From assembly GCA_964406105.1 (NCBI GenBank), contig CAYOQK010000021.1, positions 80,855-144,854 on the forward strand: 64,000 nt of DNA, read 5' to 3'. A program made the position numbers and the translations under genes. Position 1 is the first letter of the stretch, and the number at the start of each line of letters is the position of its first letter. Source of the DNA: WGAB01 sp964406105. Lineage in GTDB: Bacteria > Hydrothermota > Hydrothermia > WGAB01. Shown one piece after another: positions 8,331 to 16,478 of the stretch. Under the pieces are notes generated by a model that saw only the letters and a list, made by a program, of their open reading frames with translations, was not told where the DNA came from and did no database searches.

Positions 8331-8489
8331 CCTCCCGTTCCGTCGGTTTTGGCACTGACGGGGGAGGAACCTGAGACAGGGCCAACGGCAACTTCCCTAC
8401 GCCGGCATGACCCGGATCAGGTTCCAGGGGTCGATCCCGCTTTGACAAGGGATCCTCTCAGCCGGCTTGCACCGACTCCCCCGTTGCCG
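8331..8489 (-). promoter_or_regulatory. TPP (thi-box) riboswitch with SD-sequestering hairpin
   Basis: The aptamer spans 8386-8489. P1 is CGGCAAC/GTTGCCG (8483-8489 with 8386-8392), and the conserved core GGCTGAGAGG, GAACCTGATCCGGGTCATG and GCGTAGGGAAG is present. Downstream, CCTCCC (8362-8367) can pair with the SD GGGAGG (8331-8336), and CCGTC (8357-8361) with GACGG (8340-8344), giving a hairpin that hides the ribosome-binding site. The aptamer segment CGGGGGAG (8476-8483) is the exact complement of CTCCCCCG (8359-8366) and could compete for the sequestering arm. No run of U follows, so control is probably translational. Confidence 0.93.
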
Positions 8490-8495
8490 ATGGCT

Positions 8496-8501
8496 ATGAT
8501 A
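8496..8501 (-). promoter_or_regulatory. -10 box of the thiamine transcript
   Basis: TATCAT on the minus strand, 6 nt before the aptamer P1 stem, so transcription would begin at or next to the riboswitch. No good -35 is visible. Confidence 0.45.
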
Positions 8502-8605
8502 CGGCATGGAGGGCATATACTTTGGCCTTCGGGCAGGGGGGCGTGAACCCCCTTCTTAGAAGAGGTCCAAGGGATGCGATCAGAAGCACACTTGGGTGAC
8601 ACGCC

Positions 8606-9823
8606 ATGAAGATCTTGCACGTAAATGTCCTGTACCCCCCGTTTGTGTGGGGAGGTGCGGAGCGATCGGTCCAGACGCTGGCCGAAGCTCTGGCCCACAG
8701 GGGGCACCAGGTTTGGGTACTTTCTCAAACACCAGAACCACACCCTCAAAAGGACTTGATCAACGGGGTGCACGTGATCCGGTGGCCCACTCAAAACCTG
8801 TATTTCCCCTATCCTTCGCGGCGTCCTCCTGCTCCACTGCGTCTGTTATGGCACTCCAAAGACACCTTGAACCCCCAGGTGGCCCGGAAGACGCTGCGAC
8901 TGCTTCAGGAACTTCAGCCCGACCTGGTGCATACCCATCTGCTGATTGGCTTCTCCGTGAGCGTGTGGTGGGCGGTCCATCGCCGCCGGATTCCCCTGGT
9001 GCACACCCTCCGGGATCACTACCTGCTTTGTGCCCGGAGTTCTATGTACAAGCACGGTCGGAACTGCAAAACCATCTGTGCGGCCTGCCGCCCCTTTGTT
9101 CGTCCCCGTAGGGAAATGAGCGCCTTGGTGGATGGAGTAATCGGGCCCAGCCGTTTCATCCTGCGGCGTCACCTCAACTTCGGATACTTTCCCCATGCCC
9201 AGTGGGCAGTGATCCCCCATGGCGTTGAGATCCCTCCAGAAACCGAGATTCCTCCATCACCACCGATTCCCCCTTTGCGTTTTGGATACTTGGGTCGCCT
9301 GGATCCTTACAAGGGCATTGAACTGCTGCTGGAGGTTTTCCATCGTTGGCAGGAACCCTCGGCTGAGCTTTGGATTGCGGGGAGAAGCATGCCTGAAACG
9401 TATGGGCTTTCTTTGAAGGACAGGTACGCACACGATCGGCGAATCCGCTGGTTAGGTGTTGTCCATCCTTCGGAGTTGTTCCAACAAATCCATGTTTTGG
9501 TGGTTCCCACACTGATTCACGAGACTCTGGCCCGGGTGATCCTGGAGGCCAACGCCTATGGAATTCCAGTCATTGCAGCCCACCGTGGCGGGATCCCCGA
9601 GGAGGTACGGGAGGGCGAAACCGGTTTTCTGTTTGACCCCGATCGCCCCGAAACCCTGGAACAATGGTTCCGACATATCCGTAAAAACCCCCGAATCCTG
9701 GAACCCATGCGGCAGAAAGCCCGGAGGTGGGGAGAGGCCTTTAGCATAGACCGAATGATAGAGGCACACCTGGACTTTTATCGCCGGATTGTGTATCACA
9801 AGCACCAGGATGGACCCCTTTGA
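8606..9823 (+). CDS. GT4-family glycosyltransferase
   Basis: 405 residues, GT-B fold. The N-terminus is MKILHVNVLYPPFVWGGAERSVQTLAEAL, with the glycine-rich acceptor-side loop. The C-terminal domain has RFGYLGRLDPYKGIELLLE (about 228-246) and the donor-sugar motif ETLARVILEANAYGIPVIA (about 310-328), which holds the family Glu residues. A Cys cluster (CKTICAACRP, about 152-161) is typical of a subset of envelope glycosyltransferases. Probably builds an envelope or secreted glycan at the cytoplasmic face; sugar unknown. It overlaps the next gene, a DUF374 acyltransferase-like protein, by 14 nt. Confidence 0.88.
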   Translation: MKILHVNVLYPPFVWGGAERSVQTLAEALAHRGHQVWVLSQTPEPHPQKDLINGVHVIRWPTQNLYFPYPSRRPPAPLRLLWHSKDTLNPQVARKTLRLLQELQPDLVHTHLLIGFSVSVWWAVHRRRIPLVHTLRDHYLLCARSSMYKHGRNCKTICAACRPFVRPRREMSALVDGVIGPSRFILRRHLNFGYFPHAQWAVIPHGVEIPPETEIPPSPPIPPLRFGYLGRLDPYKGIELLLEVFHRWQEPSAELWIAGRSMPETYGLSLKDRYAHDRRIRWLGVVHPSELFQQIHVLVVPTLIHETLARVILEANAYGIPVIAAHRGGIPEEVREGETGFLFDPDRPETLEQWFRHIRKNPRILEPMRQKARRWGEAFSIDRMIEAHLDFYRRIVYHKHQDGPL

Positions 9824-10412
9824 ACCCTGGAAACTTCGGCTCCTGGGAGGGTTGTACCGCCTGTGGGCTTCTACTCTGCGGCTTCATACTGATCCATTGC
9901 CCCCTGCTCCCGCGGTTATGGCCCTCTGGCATCGCAATCTCTTTGCCGCCCTGTGGGCATATCGGCACCAGGGAATTGTGATCCTGGCCTCTCGGCATCG
10001 GGACGGCCGACGCATCGCCGAGCTGGCCTGGACCCTGGGATACCAGCCTGTTCTGGGGTCCTCTACTCGGGGTGGGGCCGCTGGGGCCCGCGGTCTTCTT
10101 CGGGCGTTGAGGGAGCCGCGCGTGGTGGCCATAACGCCCGATGGTCCCAAGGGCCCCCGGTTTGTGGTGAAGCCCGGGGTCTTGGAGATCGCCCGTTGGG
10201 CTCAGGTGCCCGTGTATGCCGTGGGGGTGGCCTGTAGCCCTTGCCGGAGTGTGAATTCCTGGGATCAGTTCGTGATTCCATTGCCCTTTGCCCGTTGCCG
10301 GGTGCGGTTCCTGGGTCCGTGGGATCCCCACCATCTCTCCCCCGACGGGCTGGCCCAACGGCTGCATCAGGCCGATCGTCTGGCGGCTCAATCCCTTTCC
10401 CCTCAGGGGTAA
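9810..10412 (+). CDS. DUF374 / lysophospholipid acyltransferase-like protein
   Basis: 200 residues starting MDPFEPWKLRLL inside the end of the upstream glycosyltransferase gene. DUF374 features are visible: the LWHRNLFAALWAYR segment with its conserved His, ASRHRDGRRIAELA, LGSSTRGGAAGARGLLRAL and ITPDGPKGPRFVVKPGVLEIA. The family is related to the LPLAT acyltransferases and often lies beside lipid-A or Kdo genes in diderms. An outer-membrane lipid or glycolipid role is likely, but the exact reaction is unknown. Confidence 0.87.
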   Translation: MDPFEPWKLRLLGGLYRLWASTLRLHTDPLPPAPAVMALWHRNLFAALWAYRHQGIVILASRHRDGRRIAELAWTLGYQPVLGSSTRGGAAGARGLLRALREPRVVAITPDGPKGPRFVVKPGVLEIARWAQVPVYAVGVACSPCRSVNSWDQFVIPLPFARCRVRFLGPWDPHHLSPDGLAQRLHQADRLAAQSLSPQG

Positions 10413-10423
10413 TCTATCCCCTG

Positions 10424-11608
10424 TTACAGAGCAGCGGAGTCCTGGCCCAAGAGTTCGTGGATGATGGCTTGACCCAAGCCTACGATGTTGCCCATGGTGA
10501 CCACCACCAGGCGCTCAGCCGGCAACTGCACCAAGGTTTGCACCACTTCGGTGGCGGATTTCCCCTCCAGGTCCAGGATCCGGTCCGCTGGCACCCCCCG
10601 ATGTCGCAGGGCCCTGGCCACCGGATGCACCACTTGGCCGGCCAGCAGGTACCAGTCCGCTTGGATGCCTGAGCCCAAAAGCCGGGCAAAGGCCTCGGTT
10701 CGCTGGGGCCGATCCTTGCGGGCCACGAACAGTGCCACCGTTTGGGCCTCGGGATGCCGGGGAACCACGGTGTGCCAGATCACTTGGGTGGACTCAGGAT
10801 CGTTGGCTGCAAAGGCGTTATACACCCAAAGGGTTTGTGCGCCCCGTTGGATGCGGAACCGACGCAGTGCCCCAGGATCTGGGGGCACCTGCTGCATCCC
10901 CCGAAGGGCCTGCTCCCGGTCCACCCCAAAGTGTGCGGCTACAGCCAACGCCAGCGCCACGTTCTCCGTGTGTTCCACATAGGAAAAGCCTGTTAGGTCT
11001 TCCGGTTGAACCCATTCCTCTGGCCGCACCACCACCACGCGGCTGTTCCGGCGGCGGGCTTCCTGTTCCAGCAGACGAACGAAGCGTTGATCTGCGGTGA
11101 ACAGCACCCCGTTCCTGGGGGTGGTGAGGGCGAGGTGCTGGGCCACATGGGCCAGGGTGGGGCCCATGGTGTCCAGATGGTCCTCCCGAATGTTGGTGAT
11201 CACCCCCACTGTGGATTGAACGATGCGGTCCTCCAAAACCCGAAGGTACTCCGGTGTGATGGCCATGCACTCCAGGACCAGGATATCCGCTTGGGCCTCT
11301 ACTGCACGCTTTACGATGCGCAACTGCTCCAGGATGTTGGCCCGTCCTGCCCGGAATACGGGCACTTCTTTTCCGTCGGGAAACAGGAAACGGGGAGCAG
11401 TGCCTGTGGTTTTGGCCACCACCCGGTGGTTCGGCAGTTGCCGTAGTGCCCCATAGATCAATCGGGTTACCGAGGATTTCCCCCGGGTGCCGTTGACATG
11501 GATCCGGTGAGGGATACGGGCCAGGTTTCGTTGATGCTGTCGGTACCGGTAAGCCTCAATCCCTAAGAAAACGGCGGTGACCCCCAGGGAGACCTCCAGC
11601 AGTGGCAT
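10424..11608 (-). CDS. pgsB: Poly-gamma-glutamate synthase PgsB (CapB), Mur-ligase-like
   Basis: 394 residues. After a short membrane anchor (about 1-18) comes the ATP-binding loop HVNGTRGKSSVTRL (38-51), then ILVLECMAITPEY and VITNIREDHLDTMG, the pattern that separates PgsB from cell-wall Mur ligases. Forms the gamma-peptide bonds of polyglutamate at the cytoplasmic membrane together with PgsC. It is the last gene of a unit whose order is pgsC, pgsW, a predicted outer-membrane protein, pgsB, with a 3-nt gap to the upstream gene. No pgsA/capA gene is present. Confidence 0.95.
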   Translation of the reverse strand: MPLLEVSLGVTAVFLGIEAYRYRQHQRNLARIPHRIHVNGTRGKSSVTRLIYGALRQLPNHRVVAKTTGTAPRFLFPDGKEVPVFRAGRANILEQLRIVKRAVEAQADILVLECMAITPEYLRVLEDRIVQSTVGVITNIREDHLDTMGPTLAHVAQHLALTTPRNGVLFTADQRFVRLLEQEARRRNSRVVVVRPEEWVQPEDLTGFSYVEHTENVALALAVAAHFGVDREQALRGMQQVPPDPGALRRFRIQRGAQTLWVYNAFAANDPESTQVIWHTVVPRHPEAQTVALFVARKDRPQRTEAFARLLGSGIQADWYLLAGQVVHPVARALRHRGVPADRILDLEGKSATEVVQTLVQLPAERLVVVTMGNIVGLGQAIIHELLGQDSAAL

Positions 11609-11611
11609 GGT

Positions 11612-13387
11612 TCACCACCGGAAAACCGGGGAGCTCCAGGTCAAACCTGTGCTCCAGGCATCGTAGTTCTTGAAGACCAGATCGTGGGGGTTCTGATCCA
11701 CCCAAACCCGTCTTCCGGTATAGGCCAGGAACCAATACAGCGTCCCCACGGGCGCCACCAGGGGTACGGTCACGCGGAGGCGGGTTTCCAGATCACGGCG
11801 GCCGTAGTGCAGGTCGTCATCGGCCTGGGGGGTTAGATAGGTTTTCCAGGCCAAACGCCCGAAGGCCCGGGCCTGTCTGGGAAGCGGGAATTCGCCGTAG
11901 CCTGCCAGTAGCCAATAGCTGGCATCGGGTTCCCAGGGTTGGGCGTCGGTAACCAAGAGGCCCAGGGTGCCGCCCAGGCGGTACCCTGGGATGCGGGCCT
12001 CAGCCTGGAGTTCCCATCGGTGCCCCGAAAGGTAAGAAAAGGGAGCCTGGTAGGCGAAGCGCTGCCATCGTAGGATCAGGGCGCCCCGGTTTCTTTGGCG
12101 TCGTCCTTGCACCTTGAGATCCACGGCCAGCGCAGTGTACTGCAGGGGATCCGTGCGTTGCACACGGGAACGGTAAACGGGCCGCACGTACACCTGGGGA
12201 CGCCAGGAGAACCCTATGGTCCAAGGACTTCGCCTGCGAGACACCTCAAGCCGCAAGGCCGTGCGGTTTTTAACCGGATTCCGCAGATGGCCGTACAGGG
12301 TGACGGTGCTTCTCCAGCGGAAATCCCCGGGGTACCATCGCAGGAAGGCGCGAACCCGAAGGCGAAGGTCTGTGGGTGCGTGGACGTCGGGATAGCGGTA
12401 GGGCGCTGTACCCTCTCGGATCCGCTGTAGGTCCTCCTCGGCGAAGGTGAAGGGGTTGCTGAGATAGGCCCATTGCCCCTGAACACTGAACCGCCAGGGG
12501 TGCCGTTGTCCTGGCGATGCCCACAGGTATGGGAGCATCCAGAGCTCTCCCCGAGGGGCCCGGAGGAGCCGTTCTCGGCGACTGGGGATCCGCCGCTGAG
12601 TGCGGGTTTTCTTGGAACGTACCTCACGGTAGAGTTTGACCAACCCCCGGCCTCCTTGGGTGCGGACCTGGTACTCGTGCTCGCCCTCAGGCACCTTGAG
12701 GAAACGTTTGCGAGGCCGAGTGAGACGCAGGGTGGTGTCCTCCAGGATGCGGGCCCGGTGGGAGGGTTTCCAGCGGTTACGGATGTGGAACAAGAGCGAG
12801 TCGCCCTCCCACACCTGAAACGTGGGCGTTTGCCCGGTGATCCCCCGGAAGTAGAACCACACCCGAGCGGGTCCCCGCACCCGGAACACCACCGGTGAAT
12901 CGGGGGTTACCCAGTAATAGGTGGTGCGCTTGGTCTTCACTTGCAGGGTGGCCGGGAACCCTCCGGTTAAGGGGACCACCCGGCGGAGTTGGGGCTTTCG
13001 CCATTCGTAGTACCGCACCCGTACCGGCCTTTGGCTTTCCAAACGGTAGGTTCCTGGGGGCAAATGGATCTTGATCTCTCGGCGTTTTTTCACGGTCCAG
13101 GATTTGAATTCCTTGCCTTGGCGCAGGAGACGCACGCGGGCGGGCCCCTTTTTGCTGAGGTTCTCCAATCGGAGTTTCACGCTTTTGCCGCGCTTTAGCG
13201 TCCATTGGGCAGGATGACGGGCGCTAATCCGAACGTAGAGGTATCGCACGCTGTCACGCACCACGATGTGCCGTTTCCCCTTGAGGCGCGAGGTTTTATG
13301 CACCCAATAGGAGAACCCAGGGGGTGCGGAGCCCAAAAGCAGCAGGAGCCCCAAACCCCAGGAGAAGAGGGAAAGCCCTTTGGTCAT
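11612..13387 (-). CDS. Secreted, strand-rich protein of the pgs cluster; predicted outer-membrane protein
   Basis: 591 residues starting MTKGLSLFSWGLGLLLLLG (signal peptide). Not a family I recognise. The N-terminal half is very rich in Lys/Arg and short beta-like repeats. From about 300 onward alternating aromatic/polar stretches such as LRLRVRAFLRWYPGDFRW suggest a beta-barrel, and the last residue is Trp (SSPVFRW), as in outer-membrane proteins. It is stitched between pgsW (4-nt overlap) and pgsB (3-nt gap), so a job in exporting or anchoring poly-gamma-glutamate across the outer membrane is inferred. Confidence 0.75.
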   Translation of the reverse strand: MTKGLSLFSWGLGLLLLLGSAPPGFSYWVHKTSRLKGKRHIVVRDSVRYLYVRISARHPAQWTLKRGKSVKLRLENLSKKGPARVRLLRQGKEFKSWTVKKRREIKIHLPPGTYRLESQRPVRVRYYEWRKPQLRRVVPLTGGFPATLQVKTKRTTYYWVTPDSPVVFRVRGPARVWFYFRGITGQTPTFQVWEGDSLLFHIRNRWKPSHRARILEDTTLRLTRPRKRFLKVPEGEHEYQVRTQGGRGLVKLYREVRSKKTRTQRRIPSRRERLLRAPRGELWMLPYLWASPGQRHPWRFSVQGQWAYLSNPFTFAEEDLQRIREGTAPYRYPDVHAPTDLRLRVRAFLRWYPGDFRWRSTVTLYGHLRNPVKNRTALRLEVSRRRSPWTIGFSWRPQVYVRPVYRSRVQRTDPLQYTALAVDLKVQGRRQRNRGALILRWQRFAYQAPFSYLSGHRWELQAEARIPGYRLGGTLGLLVTDAQPWEPDASYWLLAGYGEFPLPRQARAFGRLAWKTYLTPQADDDLHYGRRDLETRLRVTVPLVAPVGTLYWFLAYTGRRVWVDQNPHDLVFKNYDAWSTGLTWSSPVFRW

Positions 13388-14508
13388 ACGGTTTCCTCCG
13401 GTGGTTCCTCGGGTTTGCCCAGCAGGCGACCCACCAGGTCGTAGTGGGGCAGAAGGTAGAGGAGGAGGCCATTGATCACCAGGAGTGCGAGCACCACTCC
13501 CAGGTGGTACCGGGTTTGCCAAAACAGAGGCCCCACGCCAGGTTCTGGTGTTACGCCTGGGGCTATGGGCAGCCCGTGTTGGCGGGCCAAGCGAACGATC
13601 TCCAGCAGATGGATCACCGGAACCCCTTGCTCCAGGAATCGGTACACCACACCCTGCACGGGAAGGTTCTGGAGGAACACGCGTTCTTCGGGCAAGTTGA
13701 GCCCTGGGCGAAGGAGATAGCCTGCCTCTGAGGTGCCCAGGCTGGCCACACCGCCTCCGATGTTGACATAGGCCCGGAGGGGCTGGCCGGCAGCAGCCTC
13801 CTGGAACCGCTGCATTCGCAGTTCAATGCTCCGTTCCAAGGGCAGTACGTGGATTTTGGGGATGCCGTTGCGCACGATGGCCGAATCCAACAGGGCCCGT
13901 CCTTCGGGGGAAAGGCCACGTCCCACATCGTCCGCTCCCCCGTAGGAGGCGGCTATGGAGCGCGTAGGGATCAGGTGGGCCGTGTAGAGTTCGTGTTCCA
14001 TGTCCAGCCAGGTCCAAGAGGGACGATTGGCGCCCCAACTGGAGGATCCCACCGAGGTGATCACCACCGGGATCGCTCCCAGGGCCTGGATGGCCATCAG
14101 GGTGGCCACGTTGAGGGCGGGGAACGATCCCGTCATGCCCACCGCCACCCGATCGCCGGGCCGCACGCCGGCTTGGTGCAAAAACTCCACGATCAGGGCC
14201 GCAAAATTGGGGTTGATGCTGGTGAGCTTGGCGGTGAGGTTGCCCGAACTGGTGGTGATGGGGGAGTTTTCCAGACCGATGAGGCCTGTTTGGGCAGGGT
14301 CGTTGATGGGGTCCATCTCAAAACCGTGGGCCAAGAACTGCTGCTTTAAAAAGGCAAAGGCCCTGGCGGTGTTTTGGGCAGCCTGGAGTTTGATGTCGTA
14401 CAGGGGCGCTTGGGTTTCGTGGAGAGACCACTCGGCGAGCCCCAGCGACACCAGAGCCACCAACGCCAGGAACCCCATATCGCGCAGTTTGAGCACCCGT
14501 CGCTTCAT
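13384..14508 (-). CDS. pgsW: Poly-gamma-glutamate system protein PgsW
   Basis: 374 residues starting MKRRVLKLRDMGFLALVALV; the frame extends upstream through pgsC, but this ATG overlaps the pgsC stop and precedes the membrane segment. One N-terminal and one C-terminal membrane segment (about 335-355) flank a periplasmic domain with GDRVAVGMTGSFPALNVATLMAIQALGAIPVVITSVGSS split over 105-145, and YVNIGGGVASLGTSE near 250. This matches the 'poly-gamma-glutamate system protein' family found with pgsB and pgsC in bacteria that lack pgsA. Biochemical role unknown. Confidence 0.88.
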   Translation of the reverse strand: MKRRVLKLRDMGFLALVALVSLGLAEWSLHETQAPLYDIKLQAAQNTARAFAFLKQQFLAHGFEMDPINDPAQTGLIGLENSPITTSSGNLTAKLTSINPNFAALIVEFLHQAGVRPGDRVAVGMTGSFPALNVATLMAIQALGAIPVVITSVGSSSWGANRPSWTWLDMEHELYTAHLIPTRSIAASYGGADDVGRGLSPEGRALLDSAIVRNGIPKIHVLPLERSIELRMQRFQEAAAGQPLRAYVNIGGGVASLGTSEAGYLLRPGLNLPEERVFLQNLPVQGVVYRFLEQGVPVIHLLEIVRLARQHGLPIAPGVTPEPGVGPLFWQTRYHLGVVLALLVINGLLLYLLPHYDLVGRLLGKPEEPPEETV

Positions 14509-14957
14509 AGTACCGGCGCGCCTCCATGGATCAGGATGAGCAGGAGCCGAATGAGCACCGTGACCACCAGCAGCATGCTGAGGGTAGCCCGCACGCCCTG
14601 TTTGTCCATCCAATAGGCCATGAGGCCTGGGATGATGAACCCAAAGGCGCGGATGGCCAACACCAGGTCGCCCACGGGGGTTTGGCCCAGCAGTTGCGAC
14701 GCTTGGGAGAAGAAGAACCCGATGACCACAGCCAAAAACAGGCGACGACGGCCATAGACCAACACATACCGAGACACCCCTTTGAGCAGGCCCAGGGTAA
14801 GGAAGGCGGCCAGAAGGGTGCCTGCCAAGAGGGCCGGGCGGGTGAGGATCAGGGCCACATACCCTGGTACCACCAAACCGCCGGCCACGTACCCCAGCAC
14901 TTCCGAGAGGTAGAGCGACAGGAGAAGGCCCAAGGCGATGGATTCGGCAAGGATCAT
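14505..14957 (-). CDS. pgsC: Poly-gamma-glutamate biosynthesis protein PgsC (CapC)
   Basis: 150-residue integral membrane protein with about four to five helices. The opening ESIALGLLLSLYLSEVLGYVAGGLVVPGYVAL and the late GFIIPGLMAYWMDKQG segment are typical of CapC/PgsC. Partner of PgsB in polyglutamate synthesis at the cytoplasmic membrane. First gene of the unit: its ATG is 9 nt after a CATAAT -10 box and lacks a Shine-Dalgarno, so it is probably leaderless. Confidence 0.92.
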   Translation of the reverse strand: MILAESIALGLLLSLYLSEVLGYVAGGLVVPGYVALILTRPALLAGTLLAAFLTLGLLKGVSRYVLVYGRRRLFLAVVIGFFFSQASQLLGQTPVGDLVLAIRAFGFIIPGLMAYWMDKQGVRATLSMLLVVTVLIRLLLILIHGGAPVL

Positions 14958-14966
14958 CGGAATTCA

Positions 14967-14995
14967 ATTATGGGGACTGCCCCGCACAACTGCAA
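14967..14995 (-). promoter_or_regulatory. Promoter of the pgs operon
   Basis: TTGCAG (14990-14995), 17-nt spacer, CATAAT (14967-14972) on the minus strand, 9 nt from the pgsC ATG. Confidence 0.65.
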
Positions 14996-15121
14996 TGTAA
15001 CCGTTGGGAGGGCACGGACCCTGAAAAGGAAAACCCCCAGCCACCGAGCAGGGCACGGGGATGGAGCCATCGCCATCTGAAGAAAGGCCCGGAGTTCCTC
15101 TGGTGGAAAACCCGGGAGCGC

Positions 15122-15316
15122 TCAGCACTTACGGGGGACACGGCCGTAGCCGCAGAGGTTACATTCCAGGTCGCCGTTGGCGTTGCGGGTGATCTTGCCG
15201 ATCTTGCAATGGGGGCAGGGGTCCCCCTCCTTTAGGAGCACGAGGCCCATGCCCAGTGCTCCCTGACTCATCTGAGTGCGGGTCTTATGACCGGTGTTTT
15301 TGGGTTCCTTCTTCAT
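15122..15316 (-). CDS. Small zinc-ribbon protein
   Basis: 64 residues. The short basic N-terminus is followed by DPCPHCKIGKITRNANGDLECNLCGYG in two parts: CPHC (about 38-41) and CNLC (about 55-58), a four-Cys zinc ribbon of the rubredoxin-knuckle kind. Function unknown. The start overlaps the end of the upstream phospholipase-D-like gene by 4 nt, so the two are co-translated. Longer in-frame starts would run into that gene. Confidence 0.75.
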   Translation of the reverse strand: MKKEPKNTGHKTRTQMSQGALGMGLVLLKEGDPCPHCKIGKITRNANGDLECNLCGYGRVPRKC

Positions 15317-16257
15317 GGTGCCTCCACGGGTTCCACGCGCTTTGCCGTGAGTTCGTTGTAAAACCGCAGGCGTCCCACCTGCTTTACCGCGTAAAAGGTT
15401 CCCTCCACCCGAACCCATTGTCCCTCCTGCAGCGGGGGATGGCCTCGCAGGTAAACCTTTAGGGAGGCCACGCCGTCGTCCAGGCGGAATAGGGTATAGG
15501 GATTTCCCCGCCGGGAAAACTTCTGCCTCAGGTTTCGGACCCGTCCCTGGAGCACCAGGGTACGCTCATGGTAGGCCTCGGGGTGGCTTAGGATCTCCTG
15601 AATTTGAGAAGCCTGAGGGGAGTTGTTCTCTGGCGGGGTTTGGGGACGGAGGGTATCGGAGAGGGTAGAGGCGCTGGAGGGAACAAAGGGCTGGGCGACG
15701 CGCCACAGGGAATCAAAAAAGGCCGCCTGTTGGTGGACCGCCAGGCCGCCCCGCAGGAGCACGTTGGTTTCCAAGTTGTGGGTCAGGGCGTAGTAGGTCC
15801 AATTGGTAGAGCCCAACAGCAACCACTGGTCGTCCACCAGGAGCATTTTGCCGTGGGCAGTTTGGCCAGGGTTGTCCACTCGCACTTGGACCCCTGCACG
15901 GTGTAGCCGGGCCAGGGTTCGTCGGTTCCGCGGGCCCACTCGTCCCCTGAGGTGTTCCTCGCCCCCCTCCGTGATCACTCGGACGGACACGCCCCGTTGG
16001 GCTGCCTGTTCCAACAGGGTGTACAGGGAGTCCAGGGGATCTCCTGGCCGGGCCTCAAAGAGTTCAAACATCAGGAGACGCACGCTCTGCTGTGCCCGTT
16101 GGAGCAGATCGCGGGCGATGGGATAGTAGGTTGTGCCGTTCACCGCGCGGGAGGCTGGGCGGCTTACGAGGCACAGGTACAGGAACGCTCCCAGCAGGAG
16201 CCCCACGCCGAAGGCTAAAAGGATCCGACGGTTCCGAAGGTTGCGCCACCCCTGCAT
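15313..16257 (-). CDS. Membrane-anchored phospholipase-D superfamily protein with C-terminal OB-fold
   Basis: 314 residues. One membrane segment (about 11-31) precedes a single PLD catalytic domain; the HKD motif is AHGKMLLVDDQWLLLGSTNWT split at about 133-153, with His, Lys and Asp in place. PLD nucleases with one HKD act as dimers. The region from about 228 (RTLVLQGRVRNLRQKF ... FRLDDGVASLKVYLRG) looks like a nucleic-acid-binding OB-fold. An extracytoplasmic nuclease facing the periplasm is likely; lipid cleavage is less likely. Overlaps the zinc-ribbon gene. Confidence 0.83.
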   Translation of the reverse strand: MQGWRNLRNRRILLAFGVGLLLGAFLYLCLVSRPASRAVNGTTYYPIARDLLQRAQQSVRLLMFELFEARPGDPLDSLYTLLEQAAQRGVSVRVITEGGEEHLRGRVGPRNRRTLARLHRAGVQVRVDNPGQTAHGKMLLVDDQWLLLGSTNWTYYALTHNLETNVLLRGGLAVHQQAAFFDSLWRVAQPFVPSSASTLSDTLRPQTPPENNSPQASQIQEILSHPEAYHERTLVLQGRVRNLRQKFSRRGNPYTLFRLDDGVASLKVYLRGHPPLQEGQWVRVEGTFYAVKQVGRLRFYNELTAKRVEPVEAP

Positions 16258-16271
16258 CGGGGGGTTCTCCC

Positions 16272-16475
16272 TCAGGGCGCCTCGGGCTCCCCAAAGTGCT
16301 CTTGTTCCAGCCGGCGGAGCCGTTTTTCCAGGGCCCGTAGGCGTTTCTCAGGGCTCCGGGAGGCCACCCGTTCGCGGAGTTCTGGCCCCCGCCAGGGAGT
16401 CAAGAGCAGGGTCAAGGCTGCTCCCACCAGGCCCCCGGTGAGGAACAGCATCCAAAAGGCCGCTTTGCCCTTCAT
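16272..16475 (-). CDS. Small YtxH-like membrane protein
   Basis: 67 residues: one membrane helix (about 6-26), the motif LLLTPWRGPELRERV, then a charged coiled-coil-like tail. It resembles YtxH-type 'gas-vesicle-like' proteins and the 78-residue protein at 50618-50854, which has LTPATGSETRERV at the same place. Function unknown. It sits 3 nt after the DUF1573 gene and 14 nt before the PLD gene, so all four minus-strand genes form one unit. Confidence 0.7.
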   Translation of the reverse strand: MKGKAAFWMLFLTGGLVGAALTLLLTPWRGPELRERVASRSPEKRLRALEKRLRRLEQEHFGEPEAP

Positions 16476-16478
16476 GGG

